From Geminisphaera colitermitum TAV2 (GTDB taxonomy: Bacteria; Verrucomicrobiota; Verrucomicrobiia; Opitutales; Opitutaceae), in NCBI RefSeq assembly GCF_000171235.2, contig NZ_ABEA03000174.1:43209-107208 (forward strand): a stretch of DNA of 64,000 nt, written 5' to 3'. A model generated the notes under the pieces. The model ran no database searches and was not told the origin of the DNA. It was given only the letters and a program-made list of their open reading frames with translations. A program made the translations under genes and the position numbers. Every line of letters begins with the position of its first letter. Within the stretch, counting starts at the first letter, position 1. Positions 1 through 7,706 of the stretch are shown here, piece by piece.

Positions 1-556
1 CGATGTGGAAATAGGCGCCTTCAACGAAGGTGCGCGCGCCGGGATGGGAGATCGTCTCGCGTTCGTGCGACCAGACTTCGGCGCCGGTCGCGGCGGCGAG
101 GCGCGCGAGGTCGGCGATGTGGTCCTCGTGCGTGTGGGTGAGCAGCAGGTGACGAACGCGGAGTTTTTCGGTCTCGATGATGTCGAGCATGGCGGAGCAA
201 TCCGTCCCGGTGTCGAAGGCCGCGGCCTCGCGCGTGCGGGCGTCCCAAATCAGGTAACTGTTCACCGTCATGTCACCGTCGCCATAGCGGGTGTTGAACA
301 TGGCGAAGCCGCGCGGGAAAACGGGCTGCGTGGGATACCATTTTTTGTTGGCAAGGTCTTCGAGCGCATCAGGCGAGAGGCGGAGATGGCGGGCGATGCG
401 GCGAATGACGGCCACCTGGACTTTGCCGCCTTTGACGGCTTGCAGGTCTTCGAGCGAGACGCCGGCGCGGCTGGCGAGGTTTTCGTCGGTGAGGTGGAGG
501 CCGCGCTGGGCTTTGCCAATGACGTCGGTGAAATTGTCTTCGAGTGGAATCCGCAT
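1..556 (-). CDS. HTH / metallo-beta-lactamase fold hydrolase (partial, runs off window start)
   Basis: The open frame starts at the ATG at 554-556 on the minus strand and has no stop before the window edge, so the C-terminal part is missing. Residues 1 to about 75 look like a small helix-turn-helix (XRE/DUF-like) domain rich in short helices. From about residue 80 a metallo-beta-lactamase fold begins, with the zinc-binding motif LLTHTHEDHIADL (HxHxDH) near residue 145. MBL proteins of this type are zinc hydrolases, often glyoxalase II-like thioesterases. The substrate cannot be read from the sequence. It is divergent from the muramidase-like gene at 655. The HTH-MBL fusion is unusual compared with stand-alone glyoxalase II. 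Confidence 0.8.
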   Translation of the reverse strand, partial: MRIPLEDNFTDVIGKAQRGLHLTDENLASRAGVSLEDLQAVKGGKVQVAVIRRIARHLRLSPDALEDLANKKWYPTQPVFPRGFAMFNTRYGDGDMTVNSYLIWDARTREAAAFDTGTDCSAMLDIIETEKLRVRHLLLTHTHEDHIADLARLAAATGAEVWSHERETISHPGARTFVEGAYFHI

Positions 557-654
557 GACCGCCAAGTGAGGCGGGAATGCGCCGGGGCCGAAAGGCTAAA
601 GATTGGCGCTCGACGTGTCGGCGGAGGAAAACACAGTGATCGTTTTTCTTCCGC

Positions 655-2037
655 ATGCCTGTTTTCCCGCGTTCCTCACTCCTCCGATTTTTCGCCGTTG
701 TTGTGTTCCCCCTTCTGGCTCTCATGGCTTGCAGCGCACGCAAGAAACCCGTTGCTCCCGCTACTCCCGCACCGACAGCCGCCCCGGTGGCTGCCGCTCC
801 CGTGGCGCCTGCGCCGACGGTGAGTTTTCCGTCCGCTCCGCCCGTCGTATATCCGGTGATGCTGGGCATTGATGTGCTGGAGGAAACGGGATTTCGGGCC
901 GTGGCAGGGAAAAAGATCGGACTGCTCACGCATCAGGCGGGCGTCAACCGCCGGGGCGAGAGCACGATCAACGTGTTGCGTCGCGCTCCGCAGACAAAAC
1001 TCGTGGCTCTCTTCGCACCCGAACACAGCCTGTCGGGACAGGTGAAGGCGTCGGTGAATTTTGGCGACGAAATCCACACGCCGACGGGTTTGCCGGTGTA
1101 TTCGTTGCACGGCAAAAACCGCAAACCCACGCCCGCCCAGTTGAAGGGACTCGATGCGGTGGTCATCGATTTGCAGGACATCGGCGTGCGCTCCTATACG
1201 TTTACCGTGGCCATGCGTTATACGATGGACGCGTGCTTTGCGGCGGGCGTGGAGGTGATCGTGCTCGACCGTCCCAATCCTCTCGGCGGACTCAAGGTGG
1301 ACGGTCCCTCGCTGGACAAGGAATTGATGAGCGGGGTGGGTGCGTTTCGCGTGCCGTATGTCCACGGACTCACGATCGGGGAACTGGCGCGCATCGCGGC
1401 GATGATGCCCGGCGTGCTCGACGTTCCCGAATCCGTGCGCGTCAAGGGACGCCTGACCATCGTGCCCATGCGCGGCTGGCGGCGCTCGATGCGCTGGCCG
1501 GAGACGGGATTAACCTTCGTGCCGACTTCGCCCATGGTGCGCGATTTCAGCGCGGTGATCGGCTATGCCATGACCGGGCTCGGCTGCGAATACAGCGGTT
1601 TCAAACACGGCGTGGGCAAGGAACATCCGTTTCGCGGGTTGAGCTTCAAGGGCAAGAAACCTGAGCAACTGGCCGCCGATCTCACTGCGCTCAAGATCAA
1701 CGGCGTCGGGTTTCGCAAGATCAACGGCACGGCCCTCGATGGCAAACCGGCGAGCGCGCTTTACGTCGAGATCACGAATTGGGACGCGTGGGAGCCGACG
1801 CAATTGAGCTTTGAACTGATGCGGCTCGCGTGCCGCTACAATCCGCCCAATCCCTTCGCGGCGCTCAACGCGCAAGAGACGCGCAGTTTCAATATCCATG
1901 TCGGTTCGATGGCGTGGTGGAACGCGCTGAAGCGCGATGGTGCGAAGGTGAATCTCGAAGGTTTTCGTTCCGAGTGGGCGCGCCTCAATGCGGTGTATCA
2001 GCAGAATACGCGGCGGTATTGGCTGTATCAGCCGTAG
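655..2037 (+). CDS. DUF1343 / NamZ-like exo-beta-N-acetylmuramidase lipoprotein
   Basis: The 460-residue protein starts with a lipoprotein signal peptide; the lipobox LMAC puts the lipidated cysteine near residue 25. A Pro/Ala linker follows to about residue 60. The rest matches the DUF1343 (NamZ) family: GIDVLEE, KIGLLTHQAGV, LFAPEHSLSG, VIDLQDIGVRSYT, DRPNPLGG and FRVPYVHGLTIGELA are recognisable family blocks. Known NamZ enzymes release terminal MurNAc from peptidoglycan fragments, so a role in muropeptide recycling at the cell envelope is likely. It has its own divergent upstream gap (557-654). No partner gene of the recycling pathway is adjacent. Confidence 0.9.
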   Translation: MPVFPRSSLLRFFAVVVFPLLALMACSARKKPVAPATPAPTAAPVAAAPVAPAPTVSFPSAPPVVYPVMLGIDVLEETGFRAVAGKKIGLLTHQAGVNRRGESTINVLRRAPQTKLVALFAPEHSLSGQVKASVNFGDEIHTPTGLPVYSLHGKNRKPTPAQLKGLDAVVIDLQDIGVRSYTFTVAMRYTMDACFAAGVEVIVLDRPNPLGGLKVDGPSLDKELMSGVGAFRVPYVHGLTIGELARIAAMMPGVLDVPESVRVKGRLTIVPMRGWRRSMRWPETGLTFVPTSPMVRDFSAVIGYAMTGLGCEYSGFKHGVGKEHPFRGLSFKGKKPEQLAADLTALKINGVGFRKINGTALDGKPASALYVEITNWDAWEPTQLSFELMRLACRYNPPNPFAALNAQETRSFNIHVGSMAWWNALKRDGAKVNLEGFRSEWARLNAVYQQNTRRYWLYQP

Positions 2038-2067
2038 CGCGTGAAGGCGGGAGGGCAGGGGCGGGCA

Positions 2068-2223
2068 GGTCAGGAGACCTATACGCGCTAACATGTTTCG
2101 TTTTTTCTTCATTTTTTGATTCAAACCAGCCTTTTAAATCTAAAAATCGCTGTTTTCTGCTGAAATAATCTCAAGAAATGCGTGGCGATTGAAAAGATGT
2201 TAGCGCGTATAGGTCAGGAGACC
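2068..2223. mobile_element. MITE copy 1 with 12-bp target duplication
   Basis: A 132-bp non-coding element (2080-2211) begins TATACGCGCTAACAT and ends with the exact reverse complement. It is flanked on both sides by the 12-bp direct repeat GGTCAGGAGACC (2068-2079 and 2212-2223). A second copy at 50697-50829 differs at about three positions. It encodes nothing and must depend on a transposase in trans. The right duplication overlaps the last codons and stop of cimA, so the insertion set the present C-terminus of that protein. Confidence 0.85.
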
Positions 2224-3815
2224 CGCCCTCCAGTGGTGAACAGCTTGTAGTTGACGGCGTCGATCAGCGCCTCCCAGGAGGCGTCGATGACGTTGTCGCT
2301 CACGCCGACGGTGCCCCAGGTGTCCTGGCGGTCGCTGGATTCGACGATGACGCGGGTGCGGCTGTTGGCGCCGTTGCGTCCGTCGAGGATGCGGACCTTG
2401 AAGTCGCGCAACACGACGTCCTTGATCTGTGGATACGCTTCCTCCAAGGCGAGGCGGAGGGCTTTGTCGAGCGCGCCGACGGGGCCGCTGCACTCGGCCA
2501 CGGTGTGGCAGGAGCGGCCGTCGATGGTGAGCTTGACGGTGGCCTCGGCCACAAGACGGTCGCCTTCGCGCTCGACGATCACTCGGTAGCTCTGGACTTC
2601 AAAAAAGGTGCGGGCGCGGTCAAGGGTGCGGGCAAGGAGGAGTTTGAGCGAGGCGTCGGCGGCTTCGAATTCGTAGCCGCGAAATTCGAGGTCCTTGAGT
2701 TGTTCGATGAGGGTCTTCATCTGCGGGGCTTTTTCGTCGAGGTCGAAGCCGAGTTCGCGGGCCTTCATGGCGATGCTGGAGCGTCCTGCCATGTCGGATA
2801 CAAGGACGCGGGTGCGGTTGCCGACGAGGGCGGGGTCGATGTGCTCGTAGGAGGATTTTACTTTTTGCGCGGCGTTGGCGTGGAGGCCGCCTTTGTGGGC
2901 AAAGGCGGAGAGACCGGTGTAGGGGGCTTTGGTGTCGGGTTTGAGGTTGGCGAGTTCGTCAAAGTAGAGGGAGAGTTCGCGGAGTTTCTTGAGGTTGGGG
3001 GCGCAGTGGGCGGAGCGGCCCATTTTGAGGATGAGGCTGGGGAGCACGGTGACGAGGTTGGCGTTGCCGGTGCGTTCGCCGTAGCCGTTGACAGTGCCTT
3101 GCACGAGCGTGGCGCCGGCAGAGACGCCGGCGAGGGTGAGGGCGACGCCGAGGCCGCTGTCGTTGTGGCAATGCACGCCGACTTTGTCGCCGCCAAATTC
3201 GGAGGCGACGCGCGCGACGATGGTTTTGAAGTCGTCCACGAGAGTGCCGCCATTGGTGTCGCAGAGGGTGAGGCAGCGGGCGCCGCCGTGAAGGGCGGCG
3301 GAGAGGGTGCGCAGGGCGTAGTCGGGGTCGGCCTTGTAGCCGTCGAAGAAGTGTTCGGCGTCGTACACGACTTCGCGCCCTTGGGCAGCAAGCCATGCGA
3401 CGGAGTCGGCGATCATGGCGAGGTTTTCTTCGAGGGTGGTGCGGAGGATTTCGGTGACGTGGAGTTTCCAGGTTTTGCCGACAAGGGTCATGACGGGCAT
3501 GCCGCTGTCGAGGAGGGTGCGGAGTTGGGGGTCTTCGGAGGCTTTGATGCCGGCGCGGCGGGTGGAGCCGAAGGCGGCGAGGCGGGCGTGCTTGAGGCGG
3601 AGGTTTTGCGCTTCGGCAAAGAAGGTGATGTCGCGGGGGTTGGAGCCGGGGAAGCCGCCTTCGATGTAGTCCACGCCAAATTGGTCGAGTTTTTCCGCGA
3701 TGAGGAGTTTGTCGGTCACGGAGAAGCTGATGCCTTCCCCCTGCGTGCCGTCGCGGAGGGTGGTGTCGTAGATTTTTACGGGTTGGGCGGTGGGTGTCTG
3801 GGTCGTCGTGGTCAT
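2214..3815 (-). CDS. cimA: (R)-citramalate synthase
   Basis: A 533-residue DRE-TIM metallolyase that joins acetyl-CoA and pyruvate to citramalate, the entry to threonine-independent isoleucine synthesis. The N-terminus carries IYDTTLRDGTQGEG (residues 15-28), followed by VHCHNDSGLGVA and the LeuA-type C-terminal allosteric domain from about residue 390. The length fits the CimA subgroup (about 520-540) rather than classical LeuA. I chose the ATG at 3815; an in-frame ATG at 3956 would add 47 low-complexity residues and would span a terminator hairpin. Other isoleucine genes are not in the window. The stop codon lies in the target duplication of a MITE. The same family contains 2-isopropylmalate and homocitrate synthases, but the sequence pattern favours CimA. 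Confidence 0.9.
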   Translation of the reverse strand: MTTTTQTPTAQPVKIYDTTLRDGTQGEGISFSVTDKLLIAEKLDQFGVDYIEGGFPGSNPRDITFFAEAQNLRLKHARLAAFGSTRRAGIKASEDPQLRTLLDSGMPVMTLVGKTWKLHVTEILRTTLEENLAMIADSVAWLAAQGREVVYDAEHFFDGYKADPDYALRTLSAALHGGARCLTLCDTNGGTLVDDFKTIVARVASEFGGDKVGVHCHNDSGLGVALTLAGVSAGATLVQGTVNGYGERTGNANLVTVLPSLILKMGRSAHCAPNLKKLRELSLYFDELANLKPDTKAPYTGLSAFAHKGGLHANAAQKVKSSYEHIDPALVGNRTRVLVSDMAGRSSIAMKARELGFDLDEKAPQMKTLIEQLKDLEFRGYEFEAADASLKLLLARTLDRARTFFEVQSYRVIVEREGDRLVAEATVKLTIDGRSCHTVAECSGPVGALDKALRLALEEAYPQIKDVVLRDFKVRILDGRNGANSRTRVIVESSDRQDTWGTVGVSDNVIDASWEALIDAVNYKLFTTGGRVS

Positions 3816-3874
3816 TGGAAAAGGATCGGTGAGTGGAGAGGGTGGGATCGGAGTCGGGAATGGAAAATAAGAAC

Positions 3875-3956
3875 AAAAAACCCCGGGCGTCGGGCCCGGG
3901 GCGATGATGAAAATCGGCGTAGATGGAAAAAAGTAAGTGCGTTTACGCCGCATCAT
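3875..3956 (-). promoter_or_regulatory. Putative attenuator / leader upstream of cimA
   Basis: On the minus strand a GC stem (3881-3888 pairing with 3894-3901, loop 3889-3893) is followed by six U residues (3875-3880), the form of an intrinsic terminator. No gene on this strand lies upstream that it could end. An ATG pair at 3951-3956 opens a frame with Tyr-Phe-Phe and Ile-Phe-Ile-Ile codons just before the stem. This would suit amino-acid-dependent attenuation of an isoleucine gene, but the frame has no stop before cimA, so a classical leader peptide is not proven. Confidence 0.5.
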
Positions 3957-4321
3957 GCCGCCCGGGCTGGTGGGCGGTAATAATAATGATGGCGGCGGTA
4001 ATTCGGCGGTCGGTCATATCAACAGGGCGTGGATGAGAAGGGAATGCAGGGCGGGCTGTCGAGCGCATAGTGAGGGCTTGTCGCTGGAAGGAGGGGGGGG
4101 GGGGGGCAATCCCCGCTGGAACGCGGCGCAGCCGCGTTTTTCCGGATGGGCGGTGCTTCGCACCGTCTGGCGGGTCGGGGAGACCCGCCCTCCGCAACAT
4201 CCTGTTTCTTGGGGGGCCAGGGGGTTGCTTTCGTCGGATTTTGCGCTTCCGTTGGGCGCTTGATTGAGGGGCTTCCTTTTCCCTTTTTTCCCCTTGCCCG
4301 GGGGGGGGGAGACGCCTGCCA
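3957..4321. repeat. Gene-free gap with REP-like palindrome and G14 and G10 runs
   Basis: No coding frame is convincing here. 4143-4193 is a REP-like unit built of two hairpins (GGCGGTGCTTCGCACCGTC and GCGGGTCGGGGAGACCCGC). A close relative lies at 5124-5173, and the disrupted relatives at 2068 and 50685 carry the MITE. Homopolymers of 14 G (4093-4106) and 10 G (4300-4309) flank it. Confidence 0.7.
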
Positions 4322-5083
4322 ATGACCATGACTTTTGCAGACTATGGAGCGGTGTTGATTATGGGGCTGCTGGGCAGCGGGCATTGCATCGGCATGTGCG
4401 CTCCGTTTGCACTGGCGGTTGGCGTAGGGGGGGGGGGGAGGGGAGGGGCGCGGCGGCGGGCGGCGGTGGCGCGGCATGTGGCGTATCAGTTTGGCAAGGC
4501 GACGTCCTACGTGTTTTTAGGGTTGCTCCTGCTCGCGGCGGGAGAGTTGGCGGGAAGTGCAACGTCTTCGATGTCGCCGGCGTCGGTGCAGGGCGTGGTG
4601 GCTTGGGTCGCCGGTCTGGTGATGGTGGGGCTGGGGTTGGGTTATGCGCTGGAGTGGAGGCCGGCGTTGTTCACGGCGGCAGCGGAGCGGCTGGGGGGGG
4701 GGGCCTGCGGGGTGATGCGGGCGTTGTGGCAATCAACGTCGGTGTGGAAGAGCGTGTTGATTGGCTGGCTCAACGGGTTTTTGCCGTGCGGATTGTCGCT
4801 GGCGGCGTTGCTTTATCTGGTGGGGCAGGGGTCGGTGCTGGGCGTGGTGACGGGGGCGTATGTTTTCGGTTTCGCAACGTTGCCGGGGTTGTTGTTGGTC
4901 ACGCTGGCAGGGCACCGGGTGAGCGCGGATTCACGGCGCTGGCTGACGCGGCTGGCCGGGGTGGTTTTGGTGGTTTTTGGCGTGCTCATGTTGCTGCGCA
5001 GCGCGGGGGTGGTGGGGGGGCATGGGCATGAAATGGGGCATGAACCTCCGGCGTCCAGAGGGGTGAGTTGTTGCAAGGGGTGA
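4322..5083 (+). CDS. TauE/SafE-like (UreH-type) membrane protein
   Basis: A polytopic membrane protein of 253 residues with six or so hydrophobic segments. The first segment contains LLGSGHCIGMCAPFALA, the signature of the cytochrome-biogenesis-like subgroup of the sulfite exporter TauE/SafE superfamily (UreH_2/DsbD-like fold), with Cys and His residues suited to metal handling. The second half repeats the pattern with WLNGFLPCGLSLAAL. Relatives often sit near cytochrome oxidase or copper-handling genes, but none is adjacent here. The His-rich tail (GHGHEMGHE) also points to metal binding. Two homopolymers inside the gene, 12 G at 4427-4438 and 11 G at 4693-4703, encode Gly runs in loops and could slip. 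Starts at 4322 and 4328 are both possible. Confidence 0.8.
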   Translation: MTMTFADYGAVLIMGLLGSGHCIGMCAPFALAVGVGGGGRGGARRRAAVARHVAYQFGKATSYVFLGLLLLAAGELAGSATSSMSPASVQGVVAWVAGLVMVGLGLGYALEWRPALFTAAAERLGGGACGVMRALWQSTSVWKSVLIGWLNGFLPCGLSLAALLYLVGQGSVLGVVTGAYVFGFATLPGLLLVTLAGHRVSADSRRWLTRLAGVVLVVFGVLMLLRSAGVVGGHGHEMGHEPPASRGVSCCKG

Positions 5084-5123
5084 GGTCTGGCGTAGCTGAT
5101 GTTACGCGCGACATGCGGCTTTT

Positions 5124-5173
5124 CGGATGGGCGGCACTTCGTGCCGTCGGCGGGTCGGGAGACCCGCCCTCCG
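5124..5173. repeat. REP-like palindromic unit
   Basis: Two adjacent hairpins (GGCGGCACTTCGTGCCGTC and GCGGGTCGGGAGACCCGC) match the unit at 4143-4193. It lies just past the stop of the TPR gene and may serve as a 3' end structure for the converging transcripts. Confidence 0.7.
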
Positions 5174-5659
5174 TTATTTCAAACGGGCGGCGTGGTGGCG
5201 GAGGGCGCGCTGCTGGGCCATGAGTTCGGGGGCCTCGGTGGTGTCGAGGAGTAATTCGAGGAGTTCGCGGAGGGCGTCCGCGGGACGGGCGGCGTCGTGC
5301 AGGGCGAGGGCGAGCCAGGGGAGCAATTCGGGGTTGTCGGGGAACTGGAGGCGCGCGGTTTCGAGCGTGGAGACGGCGCGGGCGGGCGCGCCGGTGAGTC
5401 GCTGGCAGTTGGCGAGGCCAATGAGGGCGCCGATGTGCTCGCCGGGATCGGAGAGGCCGAGGGCGAGGGCTTGTTCGTAGTGGGGGAGGGCGTCGGCGGG
5501 GCGGTCGAGGGTGTCGAGGGTCCAGGCGAGTTGATACTGGATTTCGGCCACGCGCGGGTGGCGTGTATCCAGGTCGCGGAGACGCGGGACAAGGGTGTCG
5601 GTCTGCCCGCCGTGGCGGGAGCCGATGATGGCGTCGAGAATGGGTTTCCAGTCGGACAT
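5174..5659 (-). CDS. Tetratricopeptide repeat protein
   Basis: A 161-residue soluble protein of helical TPR units: EIQYQLAWTLDTLDRPADALPHYEQALALG and two further units up to DNPELLPWLALALHDAARPADALRELLELL fit the TPR_5 type of short tetratricopeptide protein. No signal peptide or catalytic motif is present, so it is probably a protein-interaction module. It starts 16 bases after the glmS stop on the same strand and is likely co-transcribed with it, but its partner is unknown. Confidence 0.8.
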   Translation of the reverse strand: MSDWKPILDAIIGSRHGGQTDTLVPRLRDLDTRHPRVAEIQYQLAWTLDTLDRPADALPHYEQALALGLSDPGEHIGALIGLANCQRLTGAPARAVSTLETARLQFPDNPELLPWLALALHDAARPADALRELLELLLDTTEAPELMAQQRALRHHAARLK

Positions 5660-5675
5660 GGCCGGGCGGAGGGGG

Positions 5676-7568
5676 TCACTCGACGGTGACGGACTTGGCG
5701 AGGTTGCGCGGTTTGTCCACGTCGCAGCCGCGTTCGCGGGCGATGTAGTAGCTGAGGAGTTGTACCGGGATTGTCGCTACAATGGGCAGGACGGCCTCGT
5801 GGCAGGCGGGGATGCGGATGAGTTCGTCGGCGAGGTTTTCGGGGAAATCGACGTCGTCGGTCGTGATGACGATGAGGGGGCCGCCGCGGGCTTTGATCTC
5901 CTGCATGGAGGAGACGTATTTGTTAAATAGTTCGCCGCCGGGGGCGAAGAAGACGGCGGGGCATTTGGCGCTGATGAGGGCAATGGGGCCGTGCTTCATC
6001 TCGGCGGCGGGGTAGCCTTCGGCGTGGATGTAGGAGATTTCCTTGAGTTTGAGGGAGCCTTCGAGGGCGATGGGGTAGAGGGCGAGGCGTCCGAGGAAGA
6101 GCATGTCGGTGGCGTTGGCATGGCGTTTGGCGATGGCTTCGATGTGCGGGGCTTGTTCGAGGGCGCGGCGCACGAGGTCGGGGGCGGACTTGAGGGCGTT
6201 CACGTAGGTGACGCCGTCGCTGAAGCTCATGTCGCGCAGGCGGGCAATGTAGAGCGCGAGCATGGCTCCGATGAGGATTTGCGAGGTGAAGGCTTTGGTG
6301 GAGGCAACGCCGATCTCGGGGCCGGCGTGTTGGTAAATGCCGCCGTCGGCTTCGCGGGCGATGGTGGAGCCGACGACGTTGTTAATGGCGAGAACTTTGT
6401 AGCCTTTGCGCTTGGCTTCGCGGAGGGCGGCAAGGGTGTCGATCGTCTCGCCGGACTGGCTCATGACAAAGAAGAGGGTGTCGGGCGTGAGGGGGATGTT
6501 GCGGTAGCGAAATTCGGAGGCGTAGTCGCATTCGACGGGGACGCGGGCGAAGCGTTCGATGAGGTGTTCGGTGACCATGCAGGCATGGAGGGCGGTGCCG
6601 CAGGCGCAGAACATGAAGCGGTCAATGGCACGGAAGTCGGCGGCGGTGAGGTTGAGGCCGCCAAAGTTGGCCGTGCTGCCGTCGGCCGAGAAGCGTCCGC
6701 GCATGGCGTTTTCGAGAGCCTGGGGTTGCTCGAAGATTTCCTTCTCCATGAAGTGCGCGTAGTCGCCGAGTTCGGCTTCGTCCACGGACCAGGTGACGAT
6801 GTCGATGACAGGAGAGACGTCGGCGAGTTCGAGGGTGGTGATGGTGAAGCCGGGTTTGTGGGCGTTGTCGGGGTCGGGGCGGATGTGGGCGAGTTCGCCG
6901 TCCTTGAGGTAAACGACGTTTTGCGTGCGGCTGACGAGCGCGGAGACGTCGCTGGCGAGGATGAGTTCGCCGTCGCCCACGCCGAGGATGAGGGGGGAGC
7001 CTTTGCGCGCGGCGACCATCTCGGCGGGCGTGTCCACGCAGAGGACGGCAATGCCATAGGTGCCTTCGACGTGGAGGAGGGTTTTGCGTACGCTTTCAAG
7101 GAGGCGGCTGCCGTCGGGCGTGCCTTCGGGTGCGGGGGTGGGTTCGGGTTCCTTGGCGTAGTGGTAGGCGATGAGGTTGCAGAGGACTTCGGTGTCGGTC
7201 TCGGAGGTGAAGGTGTAGCCTTTGGTGAGGAGGAATTTTTTGATGGAGACGTAGTTTTCGATGACGCCGTTGTGGACGATGACGATTTTGCCGTCGCTGC
7301 TGACGTGGGGGTGGGCGTTGTCGTCGGTGACGCCGCCGTGCGTGGCCCAGCGGGTGTGGCTGATGCCGGTGGTGCCGGTGAGTTTTTGTTGCGCGGCGTG
7401 GCGGGTGAGGTTGGCAACGCGTCCGGTTTTCTTGACGAGCGCAAGGCCGCCGGACTGGAGCACGGCAAGGCCGGCGGAGTCATAGCCTCGGTATTCGAGC
7501 CGTTTGAGCCCTTCGAGAAGGATGGATGCTGCGCGTTGTTTGCCTACGTAACCGACGATGCCACACAT
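5676..7568 (-). CDS. glmS: Glutamine-fructose-6-phosphate aminotransferase (isomerizing)
   Basis: Makes glucosamine-6-phosphate from fructose-6-phosphate and glutamine, the first step to UDP-GlcNAc for peptidoglycan and lipopolysaccharide. The 630-residue protein has the Ntn-hydrolase glutaminase domain with the nucleophile Cys2 directly after Met1 (MCGIVGYVG), RWATHG (73-78) and HNGVIENY (99-106). Two SIS domains follow (MSQSGETIDT, then the region of SLKLKEISYIHAEGYPAAEMKHGP), ending in the conserved DVDKPRNLAKSVTVE tail. It is divergent from glgC, so two sugar-phosphate genes share the gap 7569-7706. No glmS ribozyme was recognised in that gap. Confidence 0.97.
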   Translation of the reverse strand: MCGIVGYVGKQRAASILLEGLKRLEYRGYDSAGLAVLQSGGLALVKKTGRVANLTRHAAQQKLTGTTGISHTRWATHGGVTDDNAHPHVSSDGKIVIVHNGVIENYVSIKKFLLTKGYTFTSETDTEVLCNLIAYHYAKEPEPTPAPEGTPDGSRLLESVRKTLLHVEGTYGIAVLCVDTPAEMVAARKGSPLILGVGDGELILASDVSALVSRTQNVVYLKDGELAHIRPDPDNAHKPGFTITTLELADVSPVIDIVTWSVDEAELGDYAHFMEKEIFEQPQALENAMRGRFSADGSTANFGGLNLTAADFRAIDRFMFCACGTALHACMVTEHLIERFARVPVECDYASEFRYRNIPLTPDTLFFVMSQSGETIDTLAALREAKRKGYKVLAINNVVGSTIAREADGGIYQHAGPEIGVASTKAFTSQILIGAMLALYIARLRDMSFSDGVTYVNALKSAPDLVRRALEQAPHIEAIAKRHANATDMLFLGRLALYPIALEGSLKLKEISYIHAEGYPAAEMKHGPIALISAKCPAVFFAPGGELFNKYVSSMQEIKARGGPLIVITTDDVDFPENLADELIRIPACHEAVLPIVATIPVQLLSYYIARERGCDVDKPRNLAKSVTVE

Positions 7569-7706
7569 GAAATTTAATGGATTTTGGCTGGCAAATTACG
7601 CAGTGGCGAAGAGTCTTCGCAAGGTCTGTTTCCCGCCCTGTTCAGTCAGCGTTCTTCAAAAACCCGGTAATTTAACAAAACCAATTTTCTTTCGCATCTT
7701 CTCATC

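Noticed and set aside
5991..7577. 528-codon open frame on the + strand
   Set aside because: Antisense to glmS; no motif.
7569..7706. glmS ribozyme
   Set aside because: The 137-base gap upstream of glmS lacks recognisable ribozyme core sequence.
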